The notes under the pieces were generated by a model. The model made no database searches. It was not told the DNA's origin and saw only the letters and a program-made list of their open reading frames with translations. From Collinsella sp. (GTDB lineage Bacteria; Actinomycetota; Coriobacteriia; Coriobacteriales; Coriobacteriaceae): a DNA stretch of 5,257 bases. Location: the NCBI GenBank assembly GCA_014871545.1, contig WGSR01000119.1:1-5257 (forward strand), read 5' to 3'. Shown in pieces: positions 1 to 5,257 of the stretch (the stretch's first letter is position 1; the number at the start of each line of letters is the position of its first letter). The position numbers and the translations under genes were made by a program.

Positions 1-30
1 AGTTGGGTGCTGCCGTCGGGCTGGGATGGT

Positions 31-969
31 TTAGGCTCGTTCGCGATGCTTCCATCGTTTACGGCACCAACGCATGAGTGCTTTTACGACCGGGATGGTG
101 ATGAGAATTACCCAGGCGGGATGGGGTTGCCCCAGACAGAGCCACATGTAGAGGAACCATGCCTCGGCACTGACCGAATAGACGACATCGATCAGCTTAG
201 ATAAGTGGCGTTGGTCGATAAAGTCGCCAAGCGCGTAATAGACGGGAATCAAAAAGACGAGGAAGAGTCCCGTAGCCCATGTGCCGTAGGCAATGCCGAG
301 CACCAGGTAGGCGAGGGTGACGAGCGCGGGGAAGGGGAATTTGTTCCATGTACGTCCGACCTTGGTGTGGAAATGCTTGCCATGATGGTCGAGCTTGTCG
401 TGTGCTTCCTTCCAGCTGGAAAACGTCTCGCCGTCGATGGTGACGGTGCCGTCGTCATTGGTATGCACGCTATGTCCATCGTCCTCAAGCGTATCGATAT
501 GCAATCCGCCTGGCCCCACATGGACCTCTTCGCCCTTGCGCTCGTTAGCCACATGGATGCCATTCCAGCCAACATGGACCTCTTCGCCTTTGTTGGGATC
601 AATAACGTGGATGCCGCGCGTGAGGGAAATATCGACAAGTGGCTTATCGCTGTAACCAGAGTGCTCAGTAGAAGCCTCAGCCTCTTCAGCCTCATCTGAA
701 GCTTTGGTGCCGGCGTCGCTGTCCTGTGCCTCATCATCAGCTTGCGAGTCGTCAGTGCTATCCACCGTCTCCCCATACAACAGCTCATCCAGCGACACGC
801 CATACAGCGCGGCGAGCGCAATAAGGTTATCGGTATCGGGCGAGGACTCGCTGCGCTCCCATTTACTGACAGCCTGACGACTCACGCCCAGCTGGGCGGC
901 AAGCGCCTCCTGAGAAAGCCCGGCAGCCTTGCGGCGATCAACGAGCCGCTGTGCCATCGCAAGATCCAT
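31..969 (-). CDS. Membrane-anchored XRE-family helix-turn-helix regulator with His-containing 18-residue repeats
   Basis: Predicted 312-residue DNA-binding regulator tethered to the membrane. Residues 5-62 form a typical XRE/Cro-type helix-turn-helix (GLSQEALAAQLGVSRQAVSKWE at 17-38, then an LxxLYGVSLDELLYG tail). Residues 68-109 are a low-complexity acidic linker rich in D, E, S and A. Residues 119-172 hold three consecutive 18-residue units beginning GIHV, GIHV and GLHI, with KGEEVHVG inside the first two, and a degenerate fourth follows to about 181. Residues about 186-201 are also His-rich. Four hydrophobic stretches (about 212-230, 232-249, 260-279, 284-299) look like membrane helices, and the C-terminus is strongly basic, so both ends should be cytoplasmic. 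The start at 969 is preferred over an in-frame ATG at 1041 because AAAGGA lies 6 bases upstream of it and the helix-turn-helix begins at once. The fold class is clear; target genes, ligand and repeat function are unknown. Autoregulation is possible but not shown. Confidence 0.9.
   Translation of the reverse strand: MDLAMAQRLVDRRKAAGLSQEALAAQLGVSRQAVSKWERSESSPDTDNLIALAALYGVSLDELLYGETVDSTDDSQADDEAQDSDAGTKASDEAEEAEASTEHSGYSDKPLVDISLTRGIHVIDPNKGEEVHVGWNGIHVANERKGEEVHVGPGGLHIDTLEDDGHSVHTNDDGTVTIDGETFSSWKEAHDKLDHHGKHFHTKVGRTWNKFPFPALVTLAYLVLGIAYGTWATGLFLVFLIPVYYALGDFIDQRHLSKLIDVVYSVSAEAWFLYMWLCLGQPHPAWVILITIPVVKALMRWCRKRWKHRERA
454..615 (-). repeat. 54-bp in-frame tandem repeat coding for 18-residue units
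   Basis: Three consecutive 54-bp units inside the XRE regulator gene encode residues 119-136, 137-154 and 155-172. The first two units are the most similar in protein (GIHV at the start, KGEEVHVG in the second half). At DNA level a 17-base stretch, acatggacctcttcgcc on the plus strand, is identical at 518-534 and 572-588, exactly 54 bases apart. The third unit keeps only G-L/I-H-I/V and scattered His and Asp. The alternating His/Val pattern suggests beta-strand repeats, which is inference. Confidence 0.8.
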
Positions 970-975
970 GGTGGT

Positions 976-981
976 TCCTTT
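976..981 (-). promoter_or_regulatory. Ribosome binding site fixing the start of the XRE regulator
   Basis: On the minus strand AAAGGA lies 6 bases before the ATG at 969. The alternative in-frame ATG at 1041 would add 24 residues with no helix-turn-helix character, so this site supports the shorter protein. Confidence 0.7.
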
Positions 982-1023
982 CGTTTGATGGTCGAATCGA
1001 ATGAGCCGAGTATGCTGAGAACA

Positions 1024-1108
1024 ACCGGTAGCGACCACCATTTCTAGTTAGAATCTGCTCCAACCCTACCGCAACTACCGGTAGCAACCCCTAACGACCA
1101 GCCATTTC
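1024..1108. repeat. Imperfect direct repeat upstream of the XRE gene
   Basis: ACCGGTAGC followed by GACCACCATTTC (1024-1044) recurs as ACCGGTAGC (1077-1085), a 10-base insert, then GACCAGCCATTTC (1096-1108). A related pair, CAACCCTACCG (1061-1071) and CAACCCCTAACG (1085-1096), is interleaved. The block covers the likely promoter of the XRE gene, so it may be an operator for that regulator or another, or simply a decayed duplication. Confidence 0.45.
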
Positions 1109-1156
1109 AGGACAAATGTCAGTGCAAGTAGCAGCCAAGAGCCCCCACTCAGTAAA

Positions 1157-1219
1157 TTGCGGTGGAATAGCTTCTAGATTTAGCCATTTGCGGGCTAAGC
1201 AGGAACTATTTCACCGCAA
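1157..1219. repeat. 63-base imperfect palindrome (long hairpin)
   Basis: The outer arms TTGCGGTGGAATAG (1157-1170) and CTATTTCACCGCAA (1206-1219) are reverse complements with one mismatch, which would be a G-U pair in RNA. An inner stem, TTAGCC (1180-1185) with GGCTAA (1193-1198), closes a 7-base loop, so almost the whole stretch can fold as one hairpin with an internal bulge. No U-rich tail follows on either strand, so it is not a classical Rho-independent terminator. It could be a small intergenic palindromic element or a structured RNA end. Confidence 0.55.
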
Positions 1220-1282
1220 CTGAATTTCAGACCAGGCACCCGCAGCAAGAAGACGAATTGCCTCGGCGAGTATGTAAACGAA

Positions 1283-1379
1283 GGACCCTCCGACCCCGCC
1301 CGACGATTTCGATTGGCGACCTTTGACGGAGTCAAGGGAGGAGCCAAATCGAAATCCGGGGGGCGGGGTCGGAGGGTCC
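1283..1379 (-). terminator. 97-base near-perfect palindrome behind pfkA, probable terminator or palindromic repeat element
   Basis: The outer 19 bases pair perfectly (1283-1301, starting GGACCCTCCGACCCCG, with 1361-1379). After a small asymmetric bulge GATTTCGATT pairs with AATCGAAATC. A GGC/GCC stem and an inner CCTTTGAC/GTCAAGGG stem then close on a 3-base loop (1328-1330). The structure begins 23 bases beyond the pfkA stop codon. On the minus strand it is followed by TTCGTTTACA, a modest T-rich tail, so it fits transcription termination of pfkA. A stem of about 45 pairs is much longer than an ordinary terminator needs, which suggests a dispersed palindromic element that settled here or was adopted as a terminator. 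Confidence 0.6.
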
Positions 1380-1402
1380 GATGGGATGGATTTCGGCCGA
1401 GG

Positions 1403-2482
1403 CTATTCGTCGCCGAAGCTGATGCCCAACGCCTTGGCCTCGCGCACCAGATCGCTCTGGGGGTCGACATACTTGAGCTTGCCGGCGACCTCCTCGAGCG
1501 GCATGTGGCACATCTTGCCGTCGCGCAGGGCGATCATGTAGCCAAACTCGCCGCGCAGGCAGCCCAGCGCCGCCTCGACGCCACACTGGGTCGCAAAGAT
1601 GCGGTCCTGAGCGTCGGGCTGGCCACCGCGCTGCGTGTGACCGGGGATGGCGACGCGGGTCTCGCGACCGGTCTTGGCCTCGATCTCCTTGGCGATGTCG
1701 TAGACGATCGACGGGCTCGTGCGCTCGGCGAGCTTCTTCTTGTACTCCTTCTTGGACAGCGCCGCGTCCTCCTTGGAGATAGCGCCCTCGGCGACGGCCA
1801 CGATGGTAAAGCGGCTGCCGGTCTCCATGCGATGCTCGATGGTCTTGATGACCTGGTCCATGTCGTAGGGGATCTCGGGAATCAAGATGACATCCGCACC
1901 GCCCGCGACGCCGGCGTACAGCGGGATCCAGCCAACCTTGTGGCCCATGATCTCGATAACGAATACGCGCCCATGGCTTGAAGCGGTGGTGTGGATGTCG
2001 TCGATGCACTTGGTGGCGACGTCGATGGCGCTCGTAAAGCCAAACGTCATCTCGGTGCCCCAGGTGTCGTTATCGATGGTCTTGGGCAGGGCGATAACGT
2101 TGAGGCCCTCTTCGCGCAGGCGGTTGGCGGTCTTGGTGGAGCCGTTGCCGCCCAGCATAAACAGGCAGTCGAGCTGCAACTTGTGATAGGTGTGGACCAT
2201 CGCGGGTACCTTCTCGACGCCGTCGGCCTCGGGAATGTTCAGGCGCTTGAACGGCGTGCGGCTCGTGCCCAGAATAGTGCCGCCGCGGGTGAGGATACCG
2301 CTAAAATCGGCGGGCGTCATGACACGGAACCTGCTGTAGATAAGGCCCTGATATCCGTCCTCAAAGCCATAAATCTCGATAGGCTCTTCGCTATTGGTCA
2401 TAAGCGTTTTGACAATGCCGCGCATGGTGGCGTTGAGCGCCTGGCAGTCGCCGCCACTGGTAAGAAGACCGATCCTAAGCAT
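1403..2482 (-). CDS. pfkA: 6-phosphofructokinase (mixed ATP/PPi-type family)
   Basis: A 359-residue cytoplasmic glycolytic enzyme that phosphorylates fructose 6-phosphate to fructose 1,6-bisphosphate. Family motifs in order: LLTSGGDCQALN (6-17, phosphoryl-donor loop), GGNGSTKTAN (111-120), PKTIDND (133-139, with D137 as the predicted catalytic base), EIMGHKVGW (177-185), PEIPYD (202-207), and PGHTQRGGQP (280-289) with the substrate-binding His and Arg. The Lys in PKTIDND is typical of PPi-dependent and mixed-type enzymes, whereas classical ATP enzymes have PGTIDND. Gly at 114 is the ATP-type state, since PPi enzymes have Asp there. The usual Asp before that Gly is Asn113, and MGH replaces the more common MGR. 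The phosphoryl donor therefore cannot be settled by motif alone. At 359 residues it is longer than the roughly 320 of E. coli PfkA but normal for the mixed group. GGAAGGA lies 7 bases before the ATG. It is probably transcribed alone. Confidence 0.95.
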   Translation of the reverse strand: MLRIGLLTSGGDCQALNATMRGIVKTLMTNSEEPIEIYGFEDGYQGLIYSRFRVMTPADFSGILTRGGTILGTSRTPFKRLNIPEADGVEKVPAMVHTYHKLQLDCLFMLGGNGSTKTANRLREEGLNVIALPKTIDNDTWGTEMTFGFTSAIDVATKCIDDIHTTASSHGRVFVIEIMGHKVGWIPLYAGVAGGADVILIPEIPYDMDQVIKTIEHRMETGSRFTIVAVAEGAISKEDAALSKKEYKKKLAERTSPSIVYDIAKEIEAKTGRETRVAIPGHTQRGGQPDAQDRIFATQCGVEAALGCLRGEFGYMIALRDGKMCHMPLEEVAGKLKYVDPQSDLVREAKALGISFGDE

Positions 2483-2501
2483 GATGAATCCTTCCGGGCA
2501 A

Positions 2502-2510
2502 GTTATAACA
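2502..2510 (-). promoter_or_regulatory. Extended -10-like promoter element of pfkA
   Basis: The minus strand reads TGTTATAAC, which matches the extended -10 consensus TGnTATAAT except for the last base. Transcription would start near 2495, giving a leader of about 13 bases that begins at the GGAAGGA ribosome binding site. No good -35 is seen at the proper spacing, and that position is occupied by the inverted repeat 2521-2554. A second, weaker -10-like TATACA lies at 2575-2570. Confidence 0.4.
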
Positions 2511-2520
2511 TGCGCATAAG

Positions 2521-2554
2521 TTTACCCCCGCACACTGTTCGATACGGGGGTAAA
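2521..2554. promoter_or_regulatory. Inverted repeat upstream of pfkA, possible operator or hairpin
   Basis: TTTACCCCCG (2521-2530) and CGGGGGTAAA (2545-2554) are perfect 10-base inverted arms around a 14-base spacer. The element lies 70 bases after the hydrolase stop codon and 39 bases before the pfkA start. Read as RNA it makes a G/C-capped hairpin, but neither strand has a U tract after it, so it is a poor intrinsic terminator. Its place over the -35 position of the proposed pfkA promoter fits a protein-binding operator better. The binding protein is unknown. Confidence 0.5.
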
Positions 2555-2623
2555 ACGTGTTAGCTCAAATGTATAGAAATGTAAGCAAAGTCAGGCGAGC
2601 GTAAGGACGACGGTGCCAGCTCC

Positions 2624-3709
2624 TTACAGCGCGAAGGCGTCGACGTCGCCCCAGTGGCGGCGCAGCGTAATAGCGGCGGCGGGTTCGGTATTGTCAAAGA
2701 CGACCGACCACTGCGTGTTGCTGGTGATGTCTTCCGGATTGGGCTCTTGCGCCGCGGCGCGTAGAGCCTTCCAAGCGACTGCCTCGTCCTGGGCGCCGAC
2801 ATGGGCGTCAAGGACATCGGCGATTGCGACGGCGCGCTCTTTACCATGGCCCAGCTCGCCATTCTTTTGGTTGGGTAGCACTTCGTCGCCATAGCAGGCG
2901 TAGAAGTTCGTAACCTGGCGTGCAGGAGTCGCTTTGAAAGCGCGGTCGGGGTCGCGCGGATCCCACTCCACCACCCGCGCGTCACCGGCGGCGTCGCTGA
3001 TAAAGAAGTGGTAATCGCGTCCTGCCATGGCGTGCATGTCGTAGGCGGAAAGCAGGTCGACAGCTTCTTGCGTGGTGGCGGCACGGTCGAGCACCAGACG
3101 GATGGCGAGCGAGGTATTGATGACGGGGCGCTGCGTGTCCTGGTCACAGGGCTTGGAATCCAGGGTGAGTACGGCAATGGACACGCTGCATTCGTTAATA
3201 CCGTCGAGCTGGGCAAACGGGCCCATGAGTGCGGCGGCACGTCCCGCGACGGAGTCAAGCGGAGTGTTATCGCCCAGGTTGTTAAGGGCGGCAAACCCGA
3301 TGGAGGCATAACCGCCGCGTGGGTGATTGCGCACCAGCAACGCCGAGGTGTCGTCCTTAAAGTCGTAATTGCGGCCGGTGCGCACGCGGCCTTCGGCATC
3401 TACGGCGACAAAAGCGCTGCAGGCAAACTGGGGCGCCTGGACATGTGCCGGCACACCGGGCAGCACCTGCGCCACCACGGCATCGATGTAGGCCTGGTCG
3501 TCGCGCACGCCAGCTGCGATGATGCGGTCAAGGTCGTAGTCGTAGGCGATGTCGATTGCGTACAGGTCATAGCCGTCTGCGTAGCCAGTCAAGCGTTTGA
3601 GCGACGCGGCGGACTTGATTTGCTTGCGGTAAACGATGCCAGCGGCAGCGGCAAGGCCGACGGTGACTCCCGCGACACCGCAGGCGATGGCAATGTTACG
3701 TGGCTTCAT
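2624..3709 (-). CDS. Membrane-anchored linear amide C-N hydrolase, Ntn-hydrolase type (choloylglycine hydrolase/C45-like)
   Basis: A 361-residue protein. Residues 5-27 are a hydrophobic Ala/Gly-rich segment after a short basic start, read as a signal anchor, so the catalytic part should lie outside the membrane. C97 (in QFACSAF) is the predicted nucleophile, followed by GRNYDF at 112-117. The spacing from C97 to R113 (+16) and D116 (+19) equals that from Cys2 to Arg18 and Asp21 in Clostridium perfringens bile salt hydrolase. DGINE (169-173) and QVTN (265-268) correspond to the Asn-bearing motifs of that family, and TQWSVVF (332-338) resembles the C-terminal motif of C45 acyltransferase-like proteins. 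Ntn enzymes need the Cys at a free N-terminus, so cleavage between A96 and C97 is expected. The substrate is not evident; bile salts, penicillin-type amides, N-acyl amino acids and other linear amides are all possible. GAGGAG lies 5 bases before the ATG. No partner gene is adjacent in an operon. Confidence 0.8.
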   Translation of the reverse strand: MKPRNIAIACGVAGVTVGLAAAAGIVYRKQIKSAASLKRLTGYADGYDLYAIDIAYDYDLDRIIAAGVRDDQAYIDAVVAQVLPGVPAHVQAPQFACSAFVAVDAEGRVRTGRNYDFKDDTSALLVRNHPRGGYASIGFAALNNLGDNTPLDSVAGRAAALMGPFAQLDGINECSVSIAVLTLDSKPCDQDTQRPVINTSLAIRLVLDRAATTQEAVDLLSAYDMHAMAGRDYHFFISDAAGDARVVEWDPRDPDRAFKATPARQVTNFYACYGDEVLPNQKNGELGHGKERAVAIADVLDAHVGAQDEAVAWKALRAAAQEPNPEDITSNTQWSVVFDNTEPAAAITLRRHWGDVDAFAL

Positions 3710-3870
3710 GACGGCTCCTCTCGTCCTGTTAGCGCAATTGTCGCAAAAGGAGCGCGGGCATGATGGCTCAACTTGGTGAGTGGTGCGGAATTAAGCACGG
3801 AATGAAGAGTGCGGTGCTGGCGTGGCGGGGTATGCTGGAGGGGACCATCAACCCAGCGAAAGGGGAGAGC
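3710..3870. promoter_or_regulatory. Divergent intergenic region between hydrolase and aminopeptidase genes
   Basis: The promoters of both divergent genes must lie here or overlap the genes. On the plus strand TATGCT (3831-3836) is a possible -10 for the aminopeptidase, which would put the transcript start near 3843 and leave a leader of about 28 bases, but no clear -35 accompanies it. On the minus strand TTGCGA (3746-3741) could be a -35 for the hydrolase, without a good -10 at normal spacing. An AAAAGGAG at 3745-3752 resembles a plus-strand ribosome binding site for an upstream in-frame ATG at 3760. Confidence 0.35.
3861..3867 (+). promoter_or_regulatory. Ribosome binding site supporting the aminopeptidase start at 3871
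   Basis: AGGGGAG immediately precedes the ATG at 3871 (AAGGGG ends 5 bases before it). The protein from this ATG begins with the family's usual N-terminal helix within 20 residues. A competing site, AAAAGGAG at 3745-3752, stands 7 bases before the in-frame ATG at 3760. Confidence 0.6.
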
Positions 3871-5256
3871 ATGACGGATCAGGAAACGCCCGAGCGCGTG
3901 CACGTGACGGCTGACGATATCGAGGCCGCCAACGACCTTATCGACTTTATCGAGGCATGCCCCAGCATGTTCCATATGGCGGCGACCATTATGGCCGAGC
4001 TCGACGAGGCGGGCTTTACCTACCTGCCCGAGAACGCGGCGTGGGATATCGAGCCGGGCGGGCGTTATTACACGCAGCGCAACACCTCGAGCGTTGTTGC
4101 CTTTAAGGTGGGCGAGGACCTGGCTGCTACGTGGGGCGAGGACGGCGTTGCCGGTGACTATCATTTTCAACTGACGGCGTCGCACAGCGATTCGCCGACG
4201 TTTAAGGTCAAGGCTGTGCCCGAGCTTGACGGTGCGGGCGAGACGCTGCGCCTGAACACCGAGGCCTACGGCGGCATGATTGACTACACCTGGTTCGATC
4301 GCCCGCTGGCGCTCGCGGGCCGCGTGCTGGTGCGCGAGGGCGACCGTATTGAGAGCCGTCTGCTTGCCACCGAGCGCGAGGTCGCTATTATCCCGAGCCT
4401 TGCCATCCACATGAACCGTGGCGTTAACGAGGGCTTTGCTCCCAACCGAGCCGTCGACCTGTGCCCGCTCATCAGCGCCGGCGAACTCAAGCAGGGTGAC
4501 TTTGATGCCCTGATCGCCGAAGAGCTGGATGTTGAGCCCGAGCAAATCTTGGGTCGCGACCTGTTCCTGGTCAATCGTCAGGATGCGCGCATTTGGGGCT
4601 GGGCCGACGAGTTTATCTCGACGCCCAAGCTCGACGACCTGGCCTGCGCCTACAGCTCGCTGCAGGCATTTTTGGGTGCCGAGAACGCGCGCGACGTCTC
4701 GGTCTTCTGCTGCTTTGATAATGAGGAGGTTGGCTCCGAGACCAAGCAGGGCGCCATGTCGACCTTCTTGGCCGACGCACTGCGCCGCATCAACGGATCG
4801 CTGGGCTTTGACGACGAGTCGTACCATCGCGCCCTTGCCGCCTCGATGCTTGTAAGCTGCGACAATGCACATGCCGTGCACCCCAACCACGCCGAGAAGT
4901 GCGATGCCCGCAATCAGGTTGTACTCAACGGCGGCATCGTTATCAAGGAAGCCGCCAACCAGCACTACTGCACCGATGCCTTTAGCCGCGCGGTGTTCCA
5001 GGCCATCTGCGATGACGCCGACGTGCCCACGCAGGCCTTCGCCAACAAGAGCGATATGGCGGGTGGCTCCACGCTCGGTAACCTGTCGAACATGCAGGCG
5101 AGCATGCACGCCGTGGACGTGGGCCTGCCGCAGCTGGCCATGCACTCAAGCTACGAGACCGGCGGCGTACGCGACGTGATGTACGCCATCCGTGCCCTCA
5201 CCGCCTTCTACGAGCGAAACCTAACCATCAACGGCGCCGAAAGCGTGGAGCTCTAA
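3871..5256 (+). CDS. M18 family metallo-aminopeptidase (aspartyl aminopeptidase type)
   Basis: A 461-residue cytoplasmic zinc aminopeptidase, expected to remove N-terminal residues (in many relatives acidic ones) from peptides during protein turnover. The dinuclear zinc-site motifs of M18 are all visible: SHSDSP (104-109, ligand H105), KLDDL (253-257, bridging D255), NEEVGS (284-289, E285 as general base and E286 as ligand), SCDNAHAVHPN (329-339, ligand D331) and AMHSS (423-427, ligand H425). Other conserved blocks are NTEAYGGM (129-136), WFDRPLALAGRV (141-152), AIHMNRGVNEG (178-188) and MAGGSTLGN (396-404). Length is normal for the family (about 420-460). The start at 3871 is preferred because of its ribosome binding site and the family length; an in-frame ATG at 3760 would add 37 residues without family character. 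The gene is complete, with TAA at 5254-5256, and has no partner gene within the window. Relatives are sometimes named apeB. Confidence 0.95.
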   Translation: MTDQETPERVHVTADDIEAANDLIDFIEACPSMFHMAATIMAELDEAGFTYLPENAAWDIEPGGRYYTQRNTSSVVAFKVGEDLAATWGEDGVAGDYHFQLTASHSDSPTFKVKAVPELDGAGETLRLNTEAYGGMIDYTWFDRPLALAGRVLVREGDRIESRLLATEREVAIIPSLAIHMNRGVNEGFAPNRAVDLCPLISAGELKQGDFDALIAEELDVEPEQILGRDLFLVNRQDARIWGWADEFISTPKLDDLACAYSSLQAFLGAENARDVSVFCCFDNEEVGSETKQGAMSTFLADALRRINGSLGFDDESYHRALAASMLVSCDNAHAVHPNHAEKCDARNQVVLNGGIVIKEAANQHYCTDAFSRAVFQAICDDADVPTQAFANKSDMAGGSTLGNLSNMQASMHAVDVGLPQLAMHSSYETGGVRDVMYAIRALTAFYERNLTINGAESVEL

Positions 5257-5257
5257 A

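Larger units (their letters stand above)
970..1402. other. 433-base intergenic region with repeats and palindromes, no gene seen
   Basis: No convincing coding frame is present; the open frames here are short, overlap the palindromes and have no recognisable protein character. The part nearest the XRE gene (about 1020-1110) should contain its promoter. A weak candidate on the minus strand is TTGCGG (1074-1069) and TCTAAC (1052-1047) with a 16-base spacer. A perfect 10-base palindrome CTACCGGTAG lies at 1075-1084, next to the proposed -35. The rest holds an imperfect direct repeat (1024-1108) and two long hairpins (1157-1219 and 1283-1379), listed separately. Confidence 0.6.

Noticed and set aside
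454..615. CRISPR-like array suggested by regular direct repeats
   Set aside because: The repeats are adjacent, in frame and have no spacers; they encode protein repeats and there are no cas genes.
205..699. Plus-strand open frame opposite the XRE regulator
   Set aside because: It is a shadow frame over the repeat and membrane part of the regulator, with no recognisable protein character; the minus frame has a clear helix-turn-helix.
1195..1470. Short minus-strand open frame across the palindrome and the pfkA end
   Set aside because: It overlaps pfkA, runs through the hairpin arms, and its Arg/Pro/Ser-rich product resembles no family.
1313..1981. Plus-strand open frame opposite the 3' half of pfkA
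   Set aside because: It is antisense to clearly conserved phosphofructokinase motifs, starts inside the palindrome, and has an L/D/G/A-rich composition typical of reverse-frame shadows.
2601..2627. Inverted arms GTAAGGA/TCCTTAC around the hydrolase stop codon as a terminator
   Set aside because: The stem is only 7 bp with a 13-base loop, overlaps the stop codon, and has no U-rich tail.
3008..3763. Plus-strand open frame opposite the hydrolase gene
   Set aside because: It is antisense to the conserved Ntn hydrolase frame, is rich in V, G and H as in reverse-complement shadows, and has no domain or good ribosome binding site.
3706..5145. Long minus-strand open frame (479 codons) antisense to the aminopeptidase gene
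   Set aside because: It is a shadow of the GC-rich codon bias of the M18 gene. It has no recognisable domain, and the sense frame carries every M18 active-site motif.

Overview
The window is GC-rich (about 60% by eye) and holds four complete protein genes, with no RNA gene, transposase, integrase, phage gene or CRISPR array that I can see. Codon use is strongly biased to G/C at third positions, which creates long spurious antisense frames. The protein styles suggest a gut actinobacterium of the Coriobacteriia, most like Collinsella. They include a mixed-type 6-phosphofructokinase, a choloylglycine-hydrolase-like amidase, an M18 aminopeptidase and a membrane-anchored XRE regulator. This taxonomic reading is inference, since there is no marker gene in the window.

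Layout. Positions 31-969 (minus) encode an unusual XRE regulator: an N-terminal helix-turn-helix, an acidic linker, 18-residue histidine-containing repeats and about four C-terminal membrane segments. A 433-base intergenic region (970-1402) follows. It contains degenerate direct repeats near the regulator gene and two long imperfect palindromes, 1157-1219 and 1283-1379. The second lies just behind the end of the next gene and probably serves as its terminator. Positions 1403-2482 (minus) encode 6-phosphofructokinase (pfkA). A 141-base gap upstream of pfkA holds an extended -10-like promoter and a 10-bp inverted repeat over the -35 region. Positions 2624-3709 (minus) encode a membrane-anchored Ntn-type linear amide C-N hydrolase. 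A 161-base divergent gap separates it from the plus-strand M18 metallo-aminopeptidase (3871-5256), which ends one base before the window does.

How the genes relate. There is no clear single pathway. pfkA is a central glycolytic enzyme, the aminopeptidase recycles peptides in the cytoplasm, the amidase probably works outside the membrane on an unknown amide, and the XRE protein probably links a membrane or ligand signal to transcription. The three minus-strand genes share orientation but are separated by 141 and 433 bases that hold hairpins, so separate transcription units are more likely than one operon. This is mostly a housekeeping region. The points most worth a second look are the repeat-bearing regulator, the 97-base palindrome, the substituted active-site motifs of the phosphofructokinase, and the anchored hydrolase.
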